This document shows, piece after piece, positions 43,757 through 53,448 of a stretch of 64,000 nucleotides of DNA. The DNA is from JAIOZK01 sp964468645 (GTDB lineage: Bacteria > Bacteroidota > Bacteroidia > Bacteroidales > JAIOZK01): the NCBI GenBank assembly GCA_964468645.1, contig CAYXUU010000023.1:1-64000 (forward strand), written 5' to 3'. The notes beneath the pieces were generated by a model. That model worked only from the letters and a program-made list of their open reading frames with translations. It was not told the origin of the DNA and ran no database searches. The position numbers were made by a program, and so were the translations under genes. How positions within the stretch are numbered: the stretch's first letter is position 1; every line of letters begins with the position of its first letter.

Positions 43757-45418
43757 TTAGTTGTTAAGCAGTAACATCTCCCGTGCATTTTCAAGGGCAA
43801 TATTGGTGATCTTCTCCCCACTTAACATTTTGGCTATTTCATTAATCCGATCGTGATCATTTATCTTTCTGATCTGAGAGGTGGTTATTTCATCTTTCAG
43901 GTTTTTATAAACAAGGAAGTGTTCACTGCCTTTGACTGCTATCTGCGGAAGATGTGTTATGGCTATCACCTGCATAGAAGATGACATGTCAAGCAGAATG
44001 TTGCCAACACTGTTAGCGATATCTCCCGAAACCCCCATATCAATTTCATCGAATATGATGGTAGGCAAAAGATTCTTTCTGCTGATGATGGATTTGATTG
44101 CTAACATAAGTCTTGATAATTCACCACCGGATGCTATTTTTGCGACATCAGATAAGCTTGCCCCTTTGTTGGCATTAAAAAGAAACCTGATACGATCGGT
44201 ACCATCAGCCGTAAAAAGATTGGTTTTGGTAAGTTCAATCTTAAACTGTGCCTGGGGTATCCCCAATTGGATTAATATCGCGATAATACTTTCTTCAATT
44301 CCGGGTATGGCCTCACCCCTACTTATTGAGATTTTATCTGCAAACTCCTTCAAATTATTTTGCAAGGTTTCAAGTTCACGTTGTCTGTCTTTTATATCCT
44401 CCTCAAGGGTTGTTATTGAAAAAAGCTTCTGTTGCAGCTTTGCTTTAACTTCCAACAATTCGGTAATGGAGTTTACCCTGTGTTTCTGCTGTAGATGATA
44501 AATCAGGTTTAAACGTTCGGTGAGCGCTGTAGCGCGTTCGGGATCAAATATAGTGTGTTCTTCAATACGTTCTATATCCTGACTTATATCTTTTAAATCT
44601 ATCAGGTTTGAACCGATCCGTTCCAATATCTGATTCAAATCAGGATGATATCCTGCTATTGATTGTAATATTGGCTTGATACCCTGCAATACTTCAATAA
44701 TACCGTTTTCATCCCCGGCCAATGCCTGTGAAACATTGATCAATCCTGATTTGATCTCTTCGGCATTGTTCAGTATTTCAAGCTCTGCTTCAATTGCTAC
44801 CTGTTCATCAGCAAGCAGGTTGGCCTTATCAATTTCGTCAAACTGGAATTGAAAATAATCCTGATCGGATTTTGAGTTCTTTTCAATCTTGATCAGCTCT
44901 TTTAGTTCTTTTCTGATTCTTTGATAGCGATAATATTTTTCCCTGTAATTATTCAGAAGTTGAAGATGTTTACTATAATCATCTACAACTGCCAGCTGAA
45001 AATCAGAGTCATTCAGTGTAATTGTTTTATGTTGTGAATGTATATTTACAAGTTTATCACCCAGTTCCTGCATCAGGACCAGGTTCACAGGGGTGTCGTT
45101 TATAAAGGCACGGGTTTTTCCATTCCTGTTAATCTCGCGTCTGAGTGTTGAATTATTATCAAAATCGAGTTCATTATCCTTAAAAAATCTTTCAAGTTGA
45201 TAACCTGAGAGGTCAAATTCACCTTCAATAATACATTTGCGGTTTTTTTCGAGCAGTACCCGTGTATCAGCCCTGTTGCCCAGAATCAACCCCAGGGCCC
45301 CCAGAATTATGGATTTCCCGGCACCTGTTTCGCCCGTAATAACTGTAAAGCCATCATTAAAATCAATACTCAGTTTACTGATCAGGGCATAATTCTTTAT
45401 GGTGAGGTGTTTTAGCAT
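43757..45418 (-). CDS. recN: DNA repair protein RecN
   Basis: The 553-aa SMC-like ATPase has Walker A GETGAGKSIILGALGLILG near residue 30, a central coiled-coil, the ABC signature SGGELSRLMLA and Walker B TIIFDEID near the C-terminus. RecN works in double-strand break repair. It is downstream of porD with a 56-bp gap in the conserved bamD-rpoZ-coaBC-porD-recN order found in Bacteroidota. Confidence 0.95.
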   Translation of the reverse strand: MLKHLTIKNYALISKLSIDFNDGFTVITGETGAGKSIILGALGLILGNRADTRVLLEKNRKCIIEGEFDLSGYQLERFFKDNELDFDNNSTLRREINRNGKTRAFINDTPVNLVLMQELGDKLVNIHSQHKTITLNDSDFQLAVVDDYSKHLQLLNNYREKYYRYQRIRKELKELIKIEKNSKSDQDYFQFQFDEIDKANLLADEQVAIEAELEILNNAEEIKSGLINVSQALAGDENGIIEVLQGIKPILQSIAGYHPDLNQILERIGSNLIDLKDISQDIERIEEHTIFDPERATALTERLNLIYHLQQKHRVNSITELLEVKAKLQQKLFSITTLEEDIKDRQRELETLQNNLKEFADKISISRGEAIPGIEESIIAILIQLGIPQAQFKIELTKTNLFTADGTDRIRFLFNANKGASLSDVAKIASGGELSRLMLAIKSIISRKNLLPTIIFDEIDMGVSGDIANSVGNILLDMSSSMQVIAITHLPQIAVKGSEHFLVYKNLKDEITTSQIRKINDHDRINEIAKMLSGEKITNIALENAREMLLLNN

Positions 45419-45474
45419 TTTTTCCGCTTGGAATCAGGCTAACAAATTTATGAAAGTATTGGATATTACCCAGA

Positions 45475-46371
45475 TTAATTTTTAAGGATATCCTGATATT
45501 CTGAAGAATTTGCAGGATCTATTTCACGCAGGATATTTACAGCTTTTGCTTTTTCTGTTGGAGAGCCTTCACTATAAATACTAACCAGTTCACTCCTTTT
45601 AGCATCCATCATAATCTGTAGGAGGAACAGGCCAGGCCTGTCGTCATATACCTGTCTGAGGTAATCGAGACTTTTGGTAATGGCTGCCCTTCCCCCATCC
45701 GGATTATCATACATATTATCCAGACCCAGCCTGTGGTATTCATATAAATATTTTCGGATGGGCTGGAATGTAGGATTAAGCAGGTTTTTTACAAGCCAGT
45801 ACCTGTTGTTATTATCTTCAAAGGCCCGCCAGCCCGAATAACTTGAATTCTGTGCAACACTCACAATGGCCTCTGCTTTTTCATAAAACGGTGTGCCACC
45901 AAAGAGGCTGTATGTGTCAAAGTCAAGTCCCAGGAATATATAAACATAGTATGCCAGAACAGAAGTCAGTTCCGAAAAATATTGATTTTCTGAGTAGTCA
46001 AGCGGCTGATTAATAATATACCTAAACTGAAAGTCTTTATCTACATAGTTCAAAACAACGCTATTGTAGGAAGAATTGAATACAGGACGACGCAGGGCAA
46101 TATTCAGGCTACCTTTAAACTCATCACTTGAAATACGCTCCGAGATGGTAATCAATATTGAACATTCAATGCGTTCCTGCACATTAAATTTATAATTAGA
46201 CCAGACCCTGTTGTTGATGAAATCGAATAATGCCCTTTGCAGTTCTTCAAACACCCTTTTTTCACTTCCTTCAACCTGCTGGGAGTTGACCCTGACAGTA
46301 CAATACAATTCCTGACTTTTAACCAGCACGGTAACATTAAGCAAAAGGATGATAAGGAATATTCGTTTCAT
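45475..46371 (-). CDS. porD: PorD-like protein (DUF4835), type IX secretion related
   Basis: The 298-aa product has a signal peptide (KRIFLIILLLNVTVLVKSQ) and the DUF4835 layout: a beta-rich N-terminal half (ELYCTVRVNSQQVEG), an ELTSVLAYYVYIFLGLDFDTY segment, then a helical C-terminal half with KRSELVSIYSEG. Porphyromonas PorD belongs to this family, which is tied to type IX secretion. The secreted proteins at 18879 and 51041, with type IX tails, fit this. It lies 4 bp after coaBC. Confidence 0.85.
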   Translation of the reverse strand: MKRIFLIILLLNVTVLVKSQELYCTVRVNSQQVEGSEKRVFEELQRALFDFINNRVWSNYKFNVQERIECSILITISERISSDEFKGSLNIALRRPVFNSSYNSVVLNYVDKDFQFRYIINQPLDYSENQYFSELTSVLAYYVYIFLGLDFDTYSLFGGTPFYEKAEAIVSVAQNSSYSGWRAFEDNNNRYWLVKNLLNPTFQPIRKYLYEYHRLGLDNMYDNPDGGRAAITKSLDYLRQVYDDRPGLFLLQIMMDAKRSELVSIYSEGSPTEKAKAVNILREIDPANSSEYQDILKN

Positions 46372-46375
46372 AAAA

Positions 46376-47590
46376 CTATTTCTTTGGAGATGTATTCAAC
46401 ATTTTTATTATTTGATCAAAAATATCAATGGCAACTTCTTCTTTTGATTTCAATTCAAAATTGATCAGGTTACCGTTACTACGGAGAATTGATATTTTGT
46501 TGGTACCTGTCGCAAAACCTGCACCTTCATCGTTCAATGAATTAAGAACGATCATGTCAAGGTTTTTATTTTCGAGTTTTTTTTGTGCATTCTCAAGCTC
46601 ATTATCGGTTTCAAGGGCGAAGCCAATGAGCAACTGACGATTTGATTTACGCTTACCAAGTTCCAGCAGAATATCTTTAGTAGGTGTCAGGTTAATTGTC
46701 GAGAAACCTTCCCCCTTTTTAATTTTTTTTCCGGAAGTTTCTGCCGGGGTAAAATCTGCAACTGCTGCTGCCATTATAGTTATATCAACATCTTCAAATA
46801 TTTTGGTGCATGCTTGATACATTTCACCGGCAGTAATCACATCCACCCTGTAAACACCCTGATGGTGTATTTTCAGATTTGTAGGCCCGGAAATTAAATA
46901 GACTTCAGAACCACGGTTTGCTGCTTCCCTGGCCAGTTGAAATCCCATAAGTCCTGAGGAGTGATTACCTATATAACGAACAGGATCGATAGCTTCGTGG
47001 GTTGGGCCAGCTGTTATAAGAATCTTTTTACCGCTTAAACTGGCTTTTTTTTTTTGATGTTCTTTCAATATCCTGATTATATTTTCAGGTTCCTCCATCC
47101 GGCCTTCTCCGCATAAACCACTGGCAAGCTCACCTTCGGCAGCTTCTATAAGGTGGTTGCCGTTGGAAACAAGGGTTTCAATATTTTTCCTTGTGGTGAA
47201 ATGATTATACATATCGAGGTCCATTGCAGGAGCAAAGAAAACAGGGCACCTGGCCGACAAGAAAGTTGTCAGCAACAGGTTATCAGCAATACCATTGGCC
47301 ATTTTTGCCATTGAATTTGCTGATAAAGGAGCCATAAGAAATATATCAGCCCATAAACCCAGCTGAATATGGCTGTTCCACTGTCCGTTTACCGGGTCAA
47401 ATGAATCAATGAGGACTGGATTTTCAGATAGGACCGAAAGACTTAAAGGGGTAACAAAATCTGTAGCTGCTGGTGTCATGACCACCTGTATCTCAGCTTC
47501 TTCTTTCTTTAATAACCTTATGAGAAGTGGGATTTTATAAGCAGCGATACTGCCTGTAATACCGATGATAATTTTTTTCCCTTTTAACAT
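46376..47590 (-). CDS. coaBC: CoaBC: phosphopantothenoylcysteine synthetase/decarboxylase
   Basis: ATG 47590 (MLKGKKIIIGITGSIAAYK) gives the standard 404-aa length. An upstream in-frame ATG at 47662 overlaps rpoZ and is not used. The N-terminal flavoprotein half has GSIAAYK, NSHIQLGLWAD (active-site His), PLSANSMAKMANG and APAMDLDMY. The C-terminal ligase half has TAGPTHEAIDPVRYIGNHSSG. It catalyses two successive steps of coenzyme A synthesis from phosphopantothenate and cysteine. Confidence 0.95.
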   Translation of the reverse strand: MLKGKKIIIGITGSIAAYKIPLLIRLLKKEEAEIQVVMTPAATDFVTPLSLSVLSENPVLIDSFDPVNGQWNSHIQLGLWADIFLMAPLSANSMAKMANGIADNLLLTTFLSARCPVFFAPAMDLDMYNHFTTRKNIETLVSNGNHLIEAAEGELASGLCGEGRMEEPENIIRILKEHQKKKASLSGKKILITAGPTHEAIDPVRYIGNHSSGLMGFQLAREAANRGSEVYLISGPTNLKIHHQGVYRVDVITAGEMYQACTKIFEDVDITIMAAAVADFTPAETSGKKIKKGEGFSTINLTPTKDILLELGKRKSNRQLLIGFALETDNELENAQKKLENKNLDMIVLNSLNDEGAGFATGTNKISILRSNGNLINFELKSKEEVAIDIFDQIIKMLNTSPKK

Positions 47591-47612
47591 GCAGGGGATT
47601 TGGTTAAGTATC

Positions 47613-47945
47613 TTAAGTATTGGCTTTTTCCTTAAGCGGGTTCCTGATGTAAATCTTATCATTCAGAAACTCATGAACAGAAATCAGGGTAGGCTTTGGT
47701 AATCTTTCATAGAACTTTGCTATTTCAATCTGCTCCCTGTTTTCAAAAATTTCTTCCAGATTGTCAGTTGTTGTTGCAAACTCAGAGATCTTTTGCTCCA
47801 ATTCTGCTTTCATTTCCATCGAAATCTGGTTTGCCCTTTTTGATAAAACTGCAACAGTTTCATAAATGTTACCAGTAACATTGTAAAAATCTTCTTTATT
47901 TCTGGTTACAGCTTCTGTATCGGTTTTTACTTTCTTGTAGTCCAT
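47613..47945 (-). CDS. rpoZ: RNA polymerase omega-like subunit, Bacteroidota form
   Basis: The 110-aa product has the pattern of the Bacteroidota RpoZ family: MDYKK start, VTGNIYETVAVLSKRANQI, then DNLEEIFENREQIEIAKFYE and KPTLISVHEF. The middle part matches the omega fold that helps assemble beta-prime. It lies 11 bp after bamD and 22 bp before the coaBC start, as in many Bacteroidota genomes. Confidence 0.85.
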   Translation of the reverse strand: MDYKKVKTDTEAVTRNKEDFYNVTGNIYETVAVLSKRANQISMEMKAELEQKISEFATTTDNLEEIFENREQIEIAKFYERLPKPTLISVHEFLNDKIYIRNPLKEKANT

Positions 47946-47956
47946 TATATTATACT

Positions 47957-48754
47957 TTATAATTCTTCTAATGCTTCTTTTGATTTTCTGTGTACCTGAT
48001 GCGCATCTTTCAGAAATTCAGTTTCTGGATATGTGATGATCAAAGTATTAAATGATTCAACCGCCAGTACAAAACGGTCTTTCTGTTTATCCTTTATACT
48101 GTTTTGCGCATAATTATAATACGATTTCAATATATAATACAGGATCTGTTCCTTATGTTGTGAATCAGGAAAGTCCTTCAGGATGTTTTCCAGGGAGGTG
48201 ATTGCCGCCTGGTAGTCCTGCATTTTATAATAAAGTTCTGCTATCTCAAAGTTTTTCTGTTCCAGTTTGGCCCTGAGTTCATCAATCAATTCATTGGCCT
48301 GTTCAACCCGGTCACTTTGCGGAAACTGATCAACGAATAATTGCAATTCCGTCAAAGCTTCGTATGTATTGCTTTGGTCAAGGCTGAATTTTGGAGAATC
48401 AAGGTAATAACAATAAGCATTCATAAACAAACACTCTTCTGCCCTGTCAGCATTAGGATAACTTTTAGCATATCTCTTAAAATAATAACTGGCAAGCAGA
48501 TAGTCTTGCTGTTCATAATAACAATAAGCCAGATAATAGGTCAGTTCCTGCGCTTTCCCAGTCCCCCTGTATATCATATTCAACTGCTCAAACAACATTA
48601 AAGACCTGTAAAAATCACCTTTTTCAAAGTATTCGACCGCCTTTTCAAACTTATATTCATTATCAGCGCTTTTAACGACTTTCTGGTAGTTACTGCATGA
48701 TAACACAGCAATCAAAGGGATTATAAGCAAAATGACAAAGGCTTTTTTAAACAT
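47957..48754 (-). CDS. bamD: Outer membrane assembly lipoprotein BamD
   Basis: The 265-aa product has a lipoprotein signal (LIPLIAVLSCSNYQ, lipobox Cys) followed by TPR-like helix pairs (KGDFYRSLMLFEQL, SYYFKRYAKSYPNADRAEE, FVDQFPQSDRVEQA) typical of BamD. It helps BamA insert beta-barrel proteins in the outer membrane. It is the first gene of the bamD-rpoZ-coaBC-porD-recN unit. A TAATTTTG box on the minus strand at 48760-48767 would start transcription almost at the ATG, which needs checking. Confidence 0.9.
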   Translation of the reverse strand: MFKKAFVILLIIPLIAVLSCSNYQKVVKSADNEYKFEKAVEYFEKGDFYRSLMLFEQLNMIYRGTGKAQELTYYLAYCYYEQQDYLLASYYFKRYAKSYPNADRAEECLFMNAYCYYLDSPKFSLDQSNTYEALTELQLFVDQFPQSDRVEQANELIDELRAKLEQKNFEIAELYYKMQDYQAAITSLENILKDFPDSQHKEQILYYILKSYYNYAQNSIKDKQKDRFVLAVESFNTLIITYPETEFLKDAHQVHRKSKEALEEL

Positions 48755-48851
48755 GGGTGCAAAATTAGATTATTTTATTGAATCAGGAAAACGAAAATCA
48801 TCATTATTTATTTTAAAATAAGGGTATTGAAGTAATTGGGAGAAGTTAAAT

Positions 48852-48882
48852 TTTGTTAAAAAGTTCTTAATACCTATTTTTG
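48852..48882 (+). promoter_or_regulatory. Promoter of the serine palmitoyltransferase gene
   Basis: TTTG at 48852-48855 is followed after 19 nt by TATTTTTG at 48875-48882, both exact matches to the Bacteroidota consensus. The GTG start codon at 48921 lies 38 nt downstream. Confidence 0.7.
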
Positions 48883-48920
48883 CCGCTTCAAGATTTTATT
48901 AACACTAAATCATATTAAAA

Positions 48921-50174
48921 GTGGATATATTCGATAAAGTAAACAAAGGAATGGGCCCAATAGGGAAATATATCAAACTTGGACATGGATATTTCATGTT
49001 TCCCAAGCTTGAGGGTGAAATGGGGCCCAGAATGAAATTTCAGGGTAAAGAGAAACTTGTTTGGAGCCTTAACAATTACCTCGGATTAGGAAATCATCCT
49101 GAAGTCAGAAAAACTGATGCCGAGGCAGCAGCAAAGTTTGGTTTGGCGTATCCAATGGGTGCCAGAATGATGTCGGGGCAAACTGATTATCATGAAGAGC
49201 TTGAACAAAAACTTGCTGATTTCGTTGGCCGTGAAAGGGCCTATTTACTAAATTATGGTTACCAGGGGATGGTATCAATTATCGACTCCCTGGTTGACAG
49301 GAAAGATGTTATTGTTTATGATTCAGAAGCACATGCATGTATTATCGATGGTATGCGTTTGCATTTTGGTAAACGTTTTGTTTATCCGCATAACGATATG
49401 CAGAATCTTGAAAAAGAGCTGCAGCGGGCTACCAAGATTACAAAAGAAACCGGTGGTGGTATCCTTGTAATCACTGAAGGTGTTTACGGTATGTCGGGGG
49501 ATCTTGGGAACCTCAAGGAGATTGTAGCCATGAAAGATAAATACAACTTCAGGTTACTGGTTGACGATGCACATGGATTTGGTACAATGGGGAAAACCGG
49601 GGCCGGGACTGATGAACACTTTGATGTGCGGGATAAAGTTGATCTCTATTTCGGAACTTTCGCCAAGGCAATGGCTGGTATTGGTGGCTTTATTGCTGGA
49701 AATAAAGATATTATAGTGTTCCTTCAATATAATATGAGATCACAAATTTATGCTAAATCACTACCGATGCCCATGGTCATTGGTGCATTGAAACGACTTG
49801 AAATGCTGCGTTATGAACCTGAGCATAAAGATAATCTCTGGAAAATTGTCAATGCTCTTCAGACAGGATTAAAGAAAAACAATTTCAACCTTGGGGAGAC
49901 AGCTTCTCCGGTCACACCTGTTTTCCTACAGGGAGGAGTGCCTGAAGCAACACAAATAACTTACGACCTGAGGGAGAATCATGATATATTTTGTTCAATT
50001 GTTTCTTATCCTGTTGTCCCCAAAGGAGTGATCCTGATTAGGTTGATCCCTACTGCTGTTCATTCACTCAATGATGTTGATTATACTGTTAATGCATTTT
50101 CTGAGATCCGGAAAAACCTGGAAAGTGGAAAATATACCTCAGGAGAAGTTAGGGATATGGGAATGCAGATATAA
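48921..50174 (+). CDS. spt: Serine palmitoyltransferase / PLP-dependent alpha-oxoamine synthase
   Basis: The 417-aa fold-type I PLP enzyme has SLNNYLGLGNHP, GARMMSGQTDYHEELE, the PLP-binding Asp in LLVDDAHGFG, and the Schiff-base Lys in YFGTFAKAMAGIGGF. The length and the N-terminal KLGHGYFMFP segment match the Bacteroidota serine palmitoyltransferase, which condenses serine with a fatty acyl-CoA or acyl-ACP to start sphingolipid synthesis. Start is GTG. 2-amino-3-ketobutyrate CoA ligase is a related alternative, but the sphingolipid enzyme fits better. Confidence 0.82.
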   Translation: MDIFDKVNKGMGPIGKYIKLGHGYFMFPKLEGEMGPRMKFQGKEKLVWSLNNYLGLGNHPEVRKTDAEAAAKFGLAYPMGARMMSGQTDYHEELEQKLADFVGRERAYLLNYGYQGMVSIIDSLVDRKDVIVYDSEAHACIIDGMRLHFGKRFVYPHNDMQNLEKELQRATKITKETGGGILVITEGVYGMSGDLGNLKEIVAMKDKYNFRLLVDDAHGFGTMGKTGAGTDEHFDVRDKVDLYFGTFAKAMAGIGGFIAGNKDIIVFLQYNMRSQIYAKSLPMPMVIGALKRLEMLRYEPEHKDNLWKIVNALQTGLKKNNFNLGETASPVTPVFLQGGVPEATQITYDLRENHDIFCSIVSYPVVPKGVILIRLIPTAVHSLNDVDYTVNAFSEIRKNLESGKYTSGEVRDMGMQI

Positions 50175-50185
50175 GAAAAAATAAT

Positions 50186-50221
50186 AAAAAGCTGTATCGG
50201 TAGAATCAGGTACAGTTTTTT
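50186..50221 (+). terminator. Intrinsic terminator after spt
   Basis: AAAAAGCTGTATC (50186-50198) pairs with GGTACAG plus the T run (50209-50221) around a 10-nt loop, with two G-T wobbles. The next + strand gene starts 6 bp later, so it is probably transcribed from read-through or a separate weak promoter. Confidence 0.65.
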
Positions 50222-50226
50222 CATTA

Positions 50227-51054
50227 ATGAAAGATGATAGAAAATATTGGATAATATCAGCGAATTCGCTGATATTTTTTTTATTCGCTTATTATCTACT
50301 CAGTTTTCTTCAGCAGCTTACTACAGCTATCCTTACCTCAAGTTTCGATATTACAATAATTTTGTTTCACGACCAGGTTAAATTTATTCTTGGAGATGTA
50401 TCATGGACTCCAGACGCAGTAAAAACTGTTTTTAGCTCAGGGCCTATAATGTTGATTATACTTGGTATTCTCTTCGTGATCGTTTATTCAAAAGCAAGGG
50501 AATATAACGGTATGCTCAAATTATTTTTTTTATGGGGGTACCTGATTGCTTTTACCATGGTACTCGGATCATTTCTTGTAGGAGGCTTCGTGCGGACAGG
50601 ATTCGGGCATGTATTAAGCTGGTCGTATGTTATGGATACGGGCAGGATGCTTTATTTCATCCTGTCGATGATTGGTATAGTTATCCTTGGATTGCTCAGT
50701 GGCAGGAATACCCTTCTTTCAGCGAATACTTATTTTAACAATTTACTGCACAGGGACAGGAAAAAATTTGTGCGTCATCAGCTTGTTATTCCCGCGATGG
50801 CAGGACTCATATTAATTACATTGCTTAAAATTCCGATCATTGAGAAATATGAATGGTATGAGCTGATTAGTTTTGCCTGTATCATCATTCCAGTACTGAT
50901 AATCTATCTCAGGACTTTCAGTTTTGCTGACCTTTACTTCGATGAAGAGGAACGTTTCATCAGGATTAACAAGTACTACATATTAATATTTACAGTACTT
51001 ATTATTTTATACAGGATTGTATTCTCTTATGGTGTTGTGTTTAGTGCTGAATGA
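50227..51054 (+). CDS. Integral membrane protein, 275 aa, unknown function
   Basis: About seven hydrophobic helices are spread over the whole length (first FFLFAYYLLSFL, last YYILIFTVLIILYRIVFSYG). Loop segments have no conserved catalytic motif that I recognise. It directly follows spt and its terminator on the same strand. A role in lipid or envelope biology is conceivable but not shown. The 3' end overlaps the convergent carboxypeptidase gene by 14 bp. Confidence 0.7.
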   Translation: MKDDRKYWIISANSLIFFLFAYYLLSFLQQLTTAILTSSFDITIILFHDQVKFILGDVSWTPDAVKTVFSSGPIMLIILGILFVIVYSKAREYNGMLKLFFLWGYLIAFTMVLGSFLVGGFVRTGFGHVLSWSYVMDTGRMLYFILSMIGIVILGLLSGRNTLLSANTYFNNLLHRDRKKFVRHQLVIPAMAGLILITLLKIPIIEKYEWYELISFACIIIPVLIIYLRTFSFADLYFDEEERFIRINKYYILIFTVLIILYRIVFSYGVVFSAE

Positions 51055-53374
51055 TCAGTTTATGAAATCTGGTTTTTTCTATTTCTTTCAGACTAATGAA
51101 ATAGATTCCATTTTTCAAATCAGAAACATCGATCTGTTGGTTGCTGTTTTCAATTTCAGACTGCCATACAGGAACACCCTTAGAATCATATATTGTTAAT
51201 AGGCTTCCGGCTTCCACGTAATTAATATTTACAAAATCCCCGGTGCATGGATTTGGCCAGATATTAAGTGGTTCATTGGTGTATTGTGGGCTGATTCCAA
51301 CATTACTATCGCAACTGATCAGGGCTAACCAGCCAGGGGCGTTTTCTGATTGATCGCTGTGAAATTCGAAGGTTAAGGCACCAACATCATTGGTTGCCCA
51401 GATAATCCCGGGTGACTCAGTACCGCAGTATTTACCTATCATATTTGCAGCAGTGGATTCACCATCATAGATCTTCAACCAGTCATAATCACAATTAATT
51501 TCAAACTCCAGCTCAAACGTTTCAAAATCTGCAATAATAACTGATTCATCATTGTCAGGAATAAACGTCATTGTAAAATCCTGATCGTTGCCATAGTTGT
51601 TTTCCATTCCCCCCGGATCGAGGAAAATACCTGAGCAGCCAATAATAGTTTCATCATTCATGATGTATTCAACATCAACAAGGATATAATCAGTTTTTAA
51701 AATAACATTGGTATCGCCCTCATCATTTGTTATTTTAAGTCGAACATTAAACAAACCCTCATTATGGTATGTAATACCCTCTGGATTTTCCTGAGTGGAA
51801 ATTTCCGGATCCCCACCCTCAAAATACCACTCCCATGCTACAATTTCCCCATAACTCAAATCATTAAAGTCAATATTTCCTTCCACAGGAACAATGTTGC
51901 TGCTTGCTTCAAAATCTGCTATCAAAGTACCGGGTGCCAGTTCAACGTTCTGAACCGTGGTTGTGAAATTTGAAACTGTAACACTCTGTATGGTCTTTGG
52001 AAAGTAACCGGGTGATGAAAATTTGATATCATACGTCCCTTCATAAATCGGACGAAAATACTCGCCTAGTGGGAGATTGGAGAATACCCAGGAACTATCG
52101 ATATCGTGCCCGGCAATGTAAACCTTTGCCTTTATAGGTTCTCCTGTGATTGAATCAGTTACGATACCTTTAACACCGTAGGCGGCCTGTTTCATATAAC
52201 CCAGAAAGGAACGGTAGTTGTATTCCCAGAACTGTGGTAACTGGCTGGCCGGAGGTAATTTGGCATTGCTTATTTCAAGGGTAAATTCACGCCCGGAATG
52301 CCACCAGCACATATAATCCTGCCTGCCACCACTAATGCTGTACCAGTCGTAGCCGTTGGTAATTCCATTGTTTAATGCTGTCATATACCCTGATGGGGAA
52401 TAATGTTGTGCACTGTCGGCATATTCACGGCAAACCAGTTGCCACCAGTCATCATCAGCATGCCTGGTTGCCCAGGTATCCCAAGGATAATTACATACCT
52501 CGGTACCCCCATGTATATTAGCCGAAAGCACAAAGTCGTGGAATTCAGCAAAGTTCATAAAGATGATGGTCTCAGGTTGCCATGCATGCCCATCGGGATG
52601 TGGCCCGTCTTCAGGATCGGGATAATTCCTGTTTAGATTTATTCCATTGGCATTTCCCCGTGTTGCCCCATTAACCGTGTTGTTACCACCTGCATAGGTA
52701 CCATCAGGATTGGCGTTGGGATTAATCCATATTTCCATGTTATTGACAAGTTGTGTGATTTTTGGGATGGTACCATAATTTTGCAAAAGGTAATCAATCA
52801 GTCGAAGCATCAATACATAACCTGTTGTTTCATCACCATGCATGGTTGATGTATATAAAAATTCTGGCTCGTATTCAACTGCTGTCGGATTATCAGTTAT
52901 TTTAATTGCCAGAATTTTTCTTCCGCTTGGGAGCGTACCAAGATTAGAAACCTTACATAAATCGGGATAATCAGTTTCAAACTGATACATCATGTCAACA
53001 TAAGCCTCATAGGTGGGATAAAAATTCCAGTCATTGACCTCCCTGATATTAATACTTTCAAGCATCACCGGATCATATGATAACATACCCGGGGGAGTAA
53101 GTATCGTATAATCCACTTCAAGACTGAGGAATTTTAAAAACTCATTTTTGTTGGCATAGGCGAGTATGCGGTGTCCATTCACTCTATCAATGGAAATGAT
53201 CCTGCTTAGTTCATTGATTTTAATATTATCTTTCAAATGAACCTCAAAATAAACCTCTACCCTACCCTTCGAGATATCTTTCCAGTATGATTCAAACTTG
53301 GCATCATACTGCTGGGCAAACGAGTAGGATGTAAATAAAAATACTGATATTAAAAACCAACTGATTATTTTCAT
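51041..53374 (-). CDS. Secreted M14 zinc carboxypeptidase with PKD-like domain and type IX tail
   Basis: The 777-aa product has a signal peptide (MKIISWFLISVFLFTSYSFA), a short propeptide-like part, and an M14 catalytic domain with the zinc ligands in TMHGDETTG and NANIHGGTEV, the NLNRNYPDP substrate-binding segment and the catalytic Glu in FTLEIS. A carboxypeptidase-regulatory-like fold, a PKD-like domain (NIDFNDLSYGEIVAWEWYFE), a CUB-like region and a type IX sorting tail (NIWPNPCTGDFV, then FHKLIIQH) follow. It should trim C-terminal residues from peptides outside the cell. The PKD/CUB part may aid substrate binding. Confidence 0.9.
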   Translation of the reverse strand: MKIISWFLISVFLFTSYSFAQQYDAKFESYWKDISKGRVEVYFEVHLKDNIKINELSRIISIDRVNGHRILAYANKNEFLKFLSLEVDYTILTPPGMLSYDPVMLESINIREVNDWNFYPTYEAYVDMMYQFETDYPDLCKVSNLGTLPSGRKILAIKITDNPTAVEYEPEFLYTSTMHGDETTGYVLMLRLIDYLLQNYGTIPKITQLVNNMEIWINPNANPDGTYAGGNNTVNGATRGNANGINLNRNYPDPEDGPHPDGHAWQPETIIFMNFAEFHDFVLSANIHGGTEVCNYPWDTWATRHADDDWWQLVCREYADSAQHYSPSGYMTALNNGITNGYDWYSISGGRQDYMCWWHSGREFTLEISNAKLPPASQLPQFWEYNYRSFLGYMKQAAYGVKGIVTDSITGEPIKAKVYIAGHDIDSSWVFSNLPLGEYFRPIYEGTYDIKFSSPGYFPKTIQSVTVSNFTTTVQNVELAPGTLIADFEASSNIVPVEGNIDFNDLSYGEIVAWEWYFEGGDPEISTQENPEGITYHNEGLFNVRLKITNDEGDTNVILKTDYILVDVEYIMNDETIIGCSGIFLDPGGMENNYGNDQDFTMTFIPDNDESVIIADFETFELEFEINCDYDWLKIYDGESTAANMIGKYCGTESPGIIWATNDVGALTFEFHSDQSENAPGWLALISCDSNVGISPQYTNEPLNIWPNPCTGDFVNINYVEAGSLLTIYDSKGVPVWQSEIENSNQQIDVSDLKNGIYFISLKEIEKTRFHKLIIQH

Positions 53375-53448
53375 ATTTATAATGTTTCTACAAAGTTAAA
53401 TAGAATCTGTGATGATGAGTCACATGATTTGCCTCTGCTATGTGGAAT

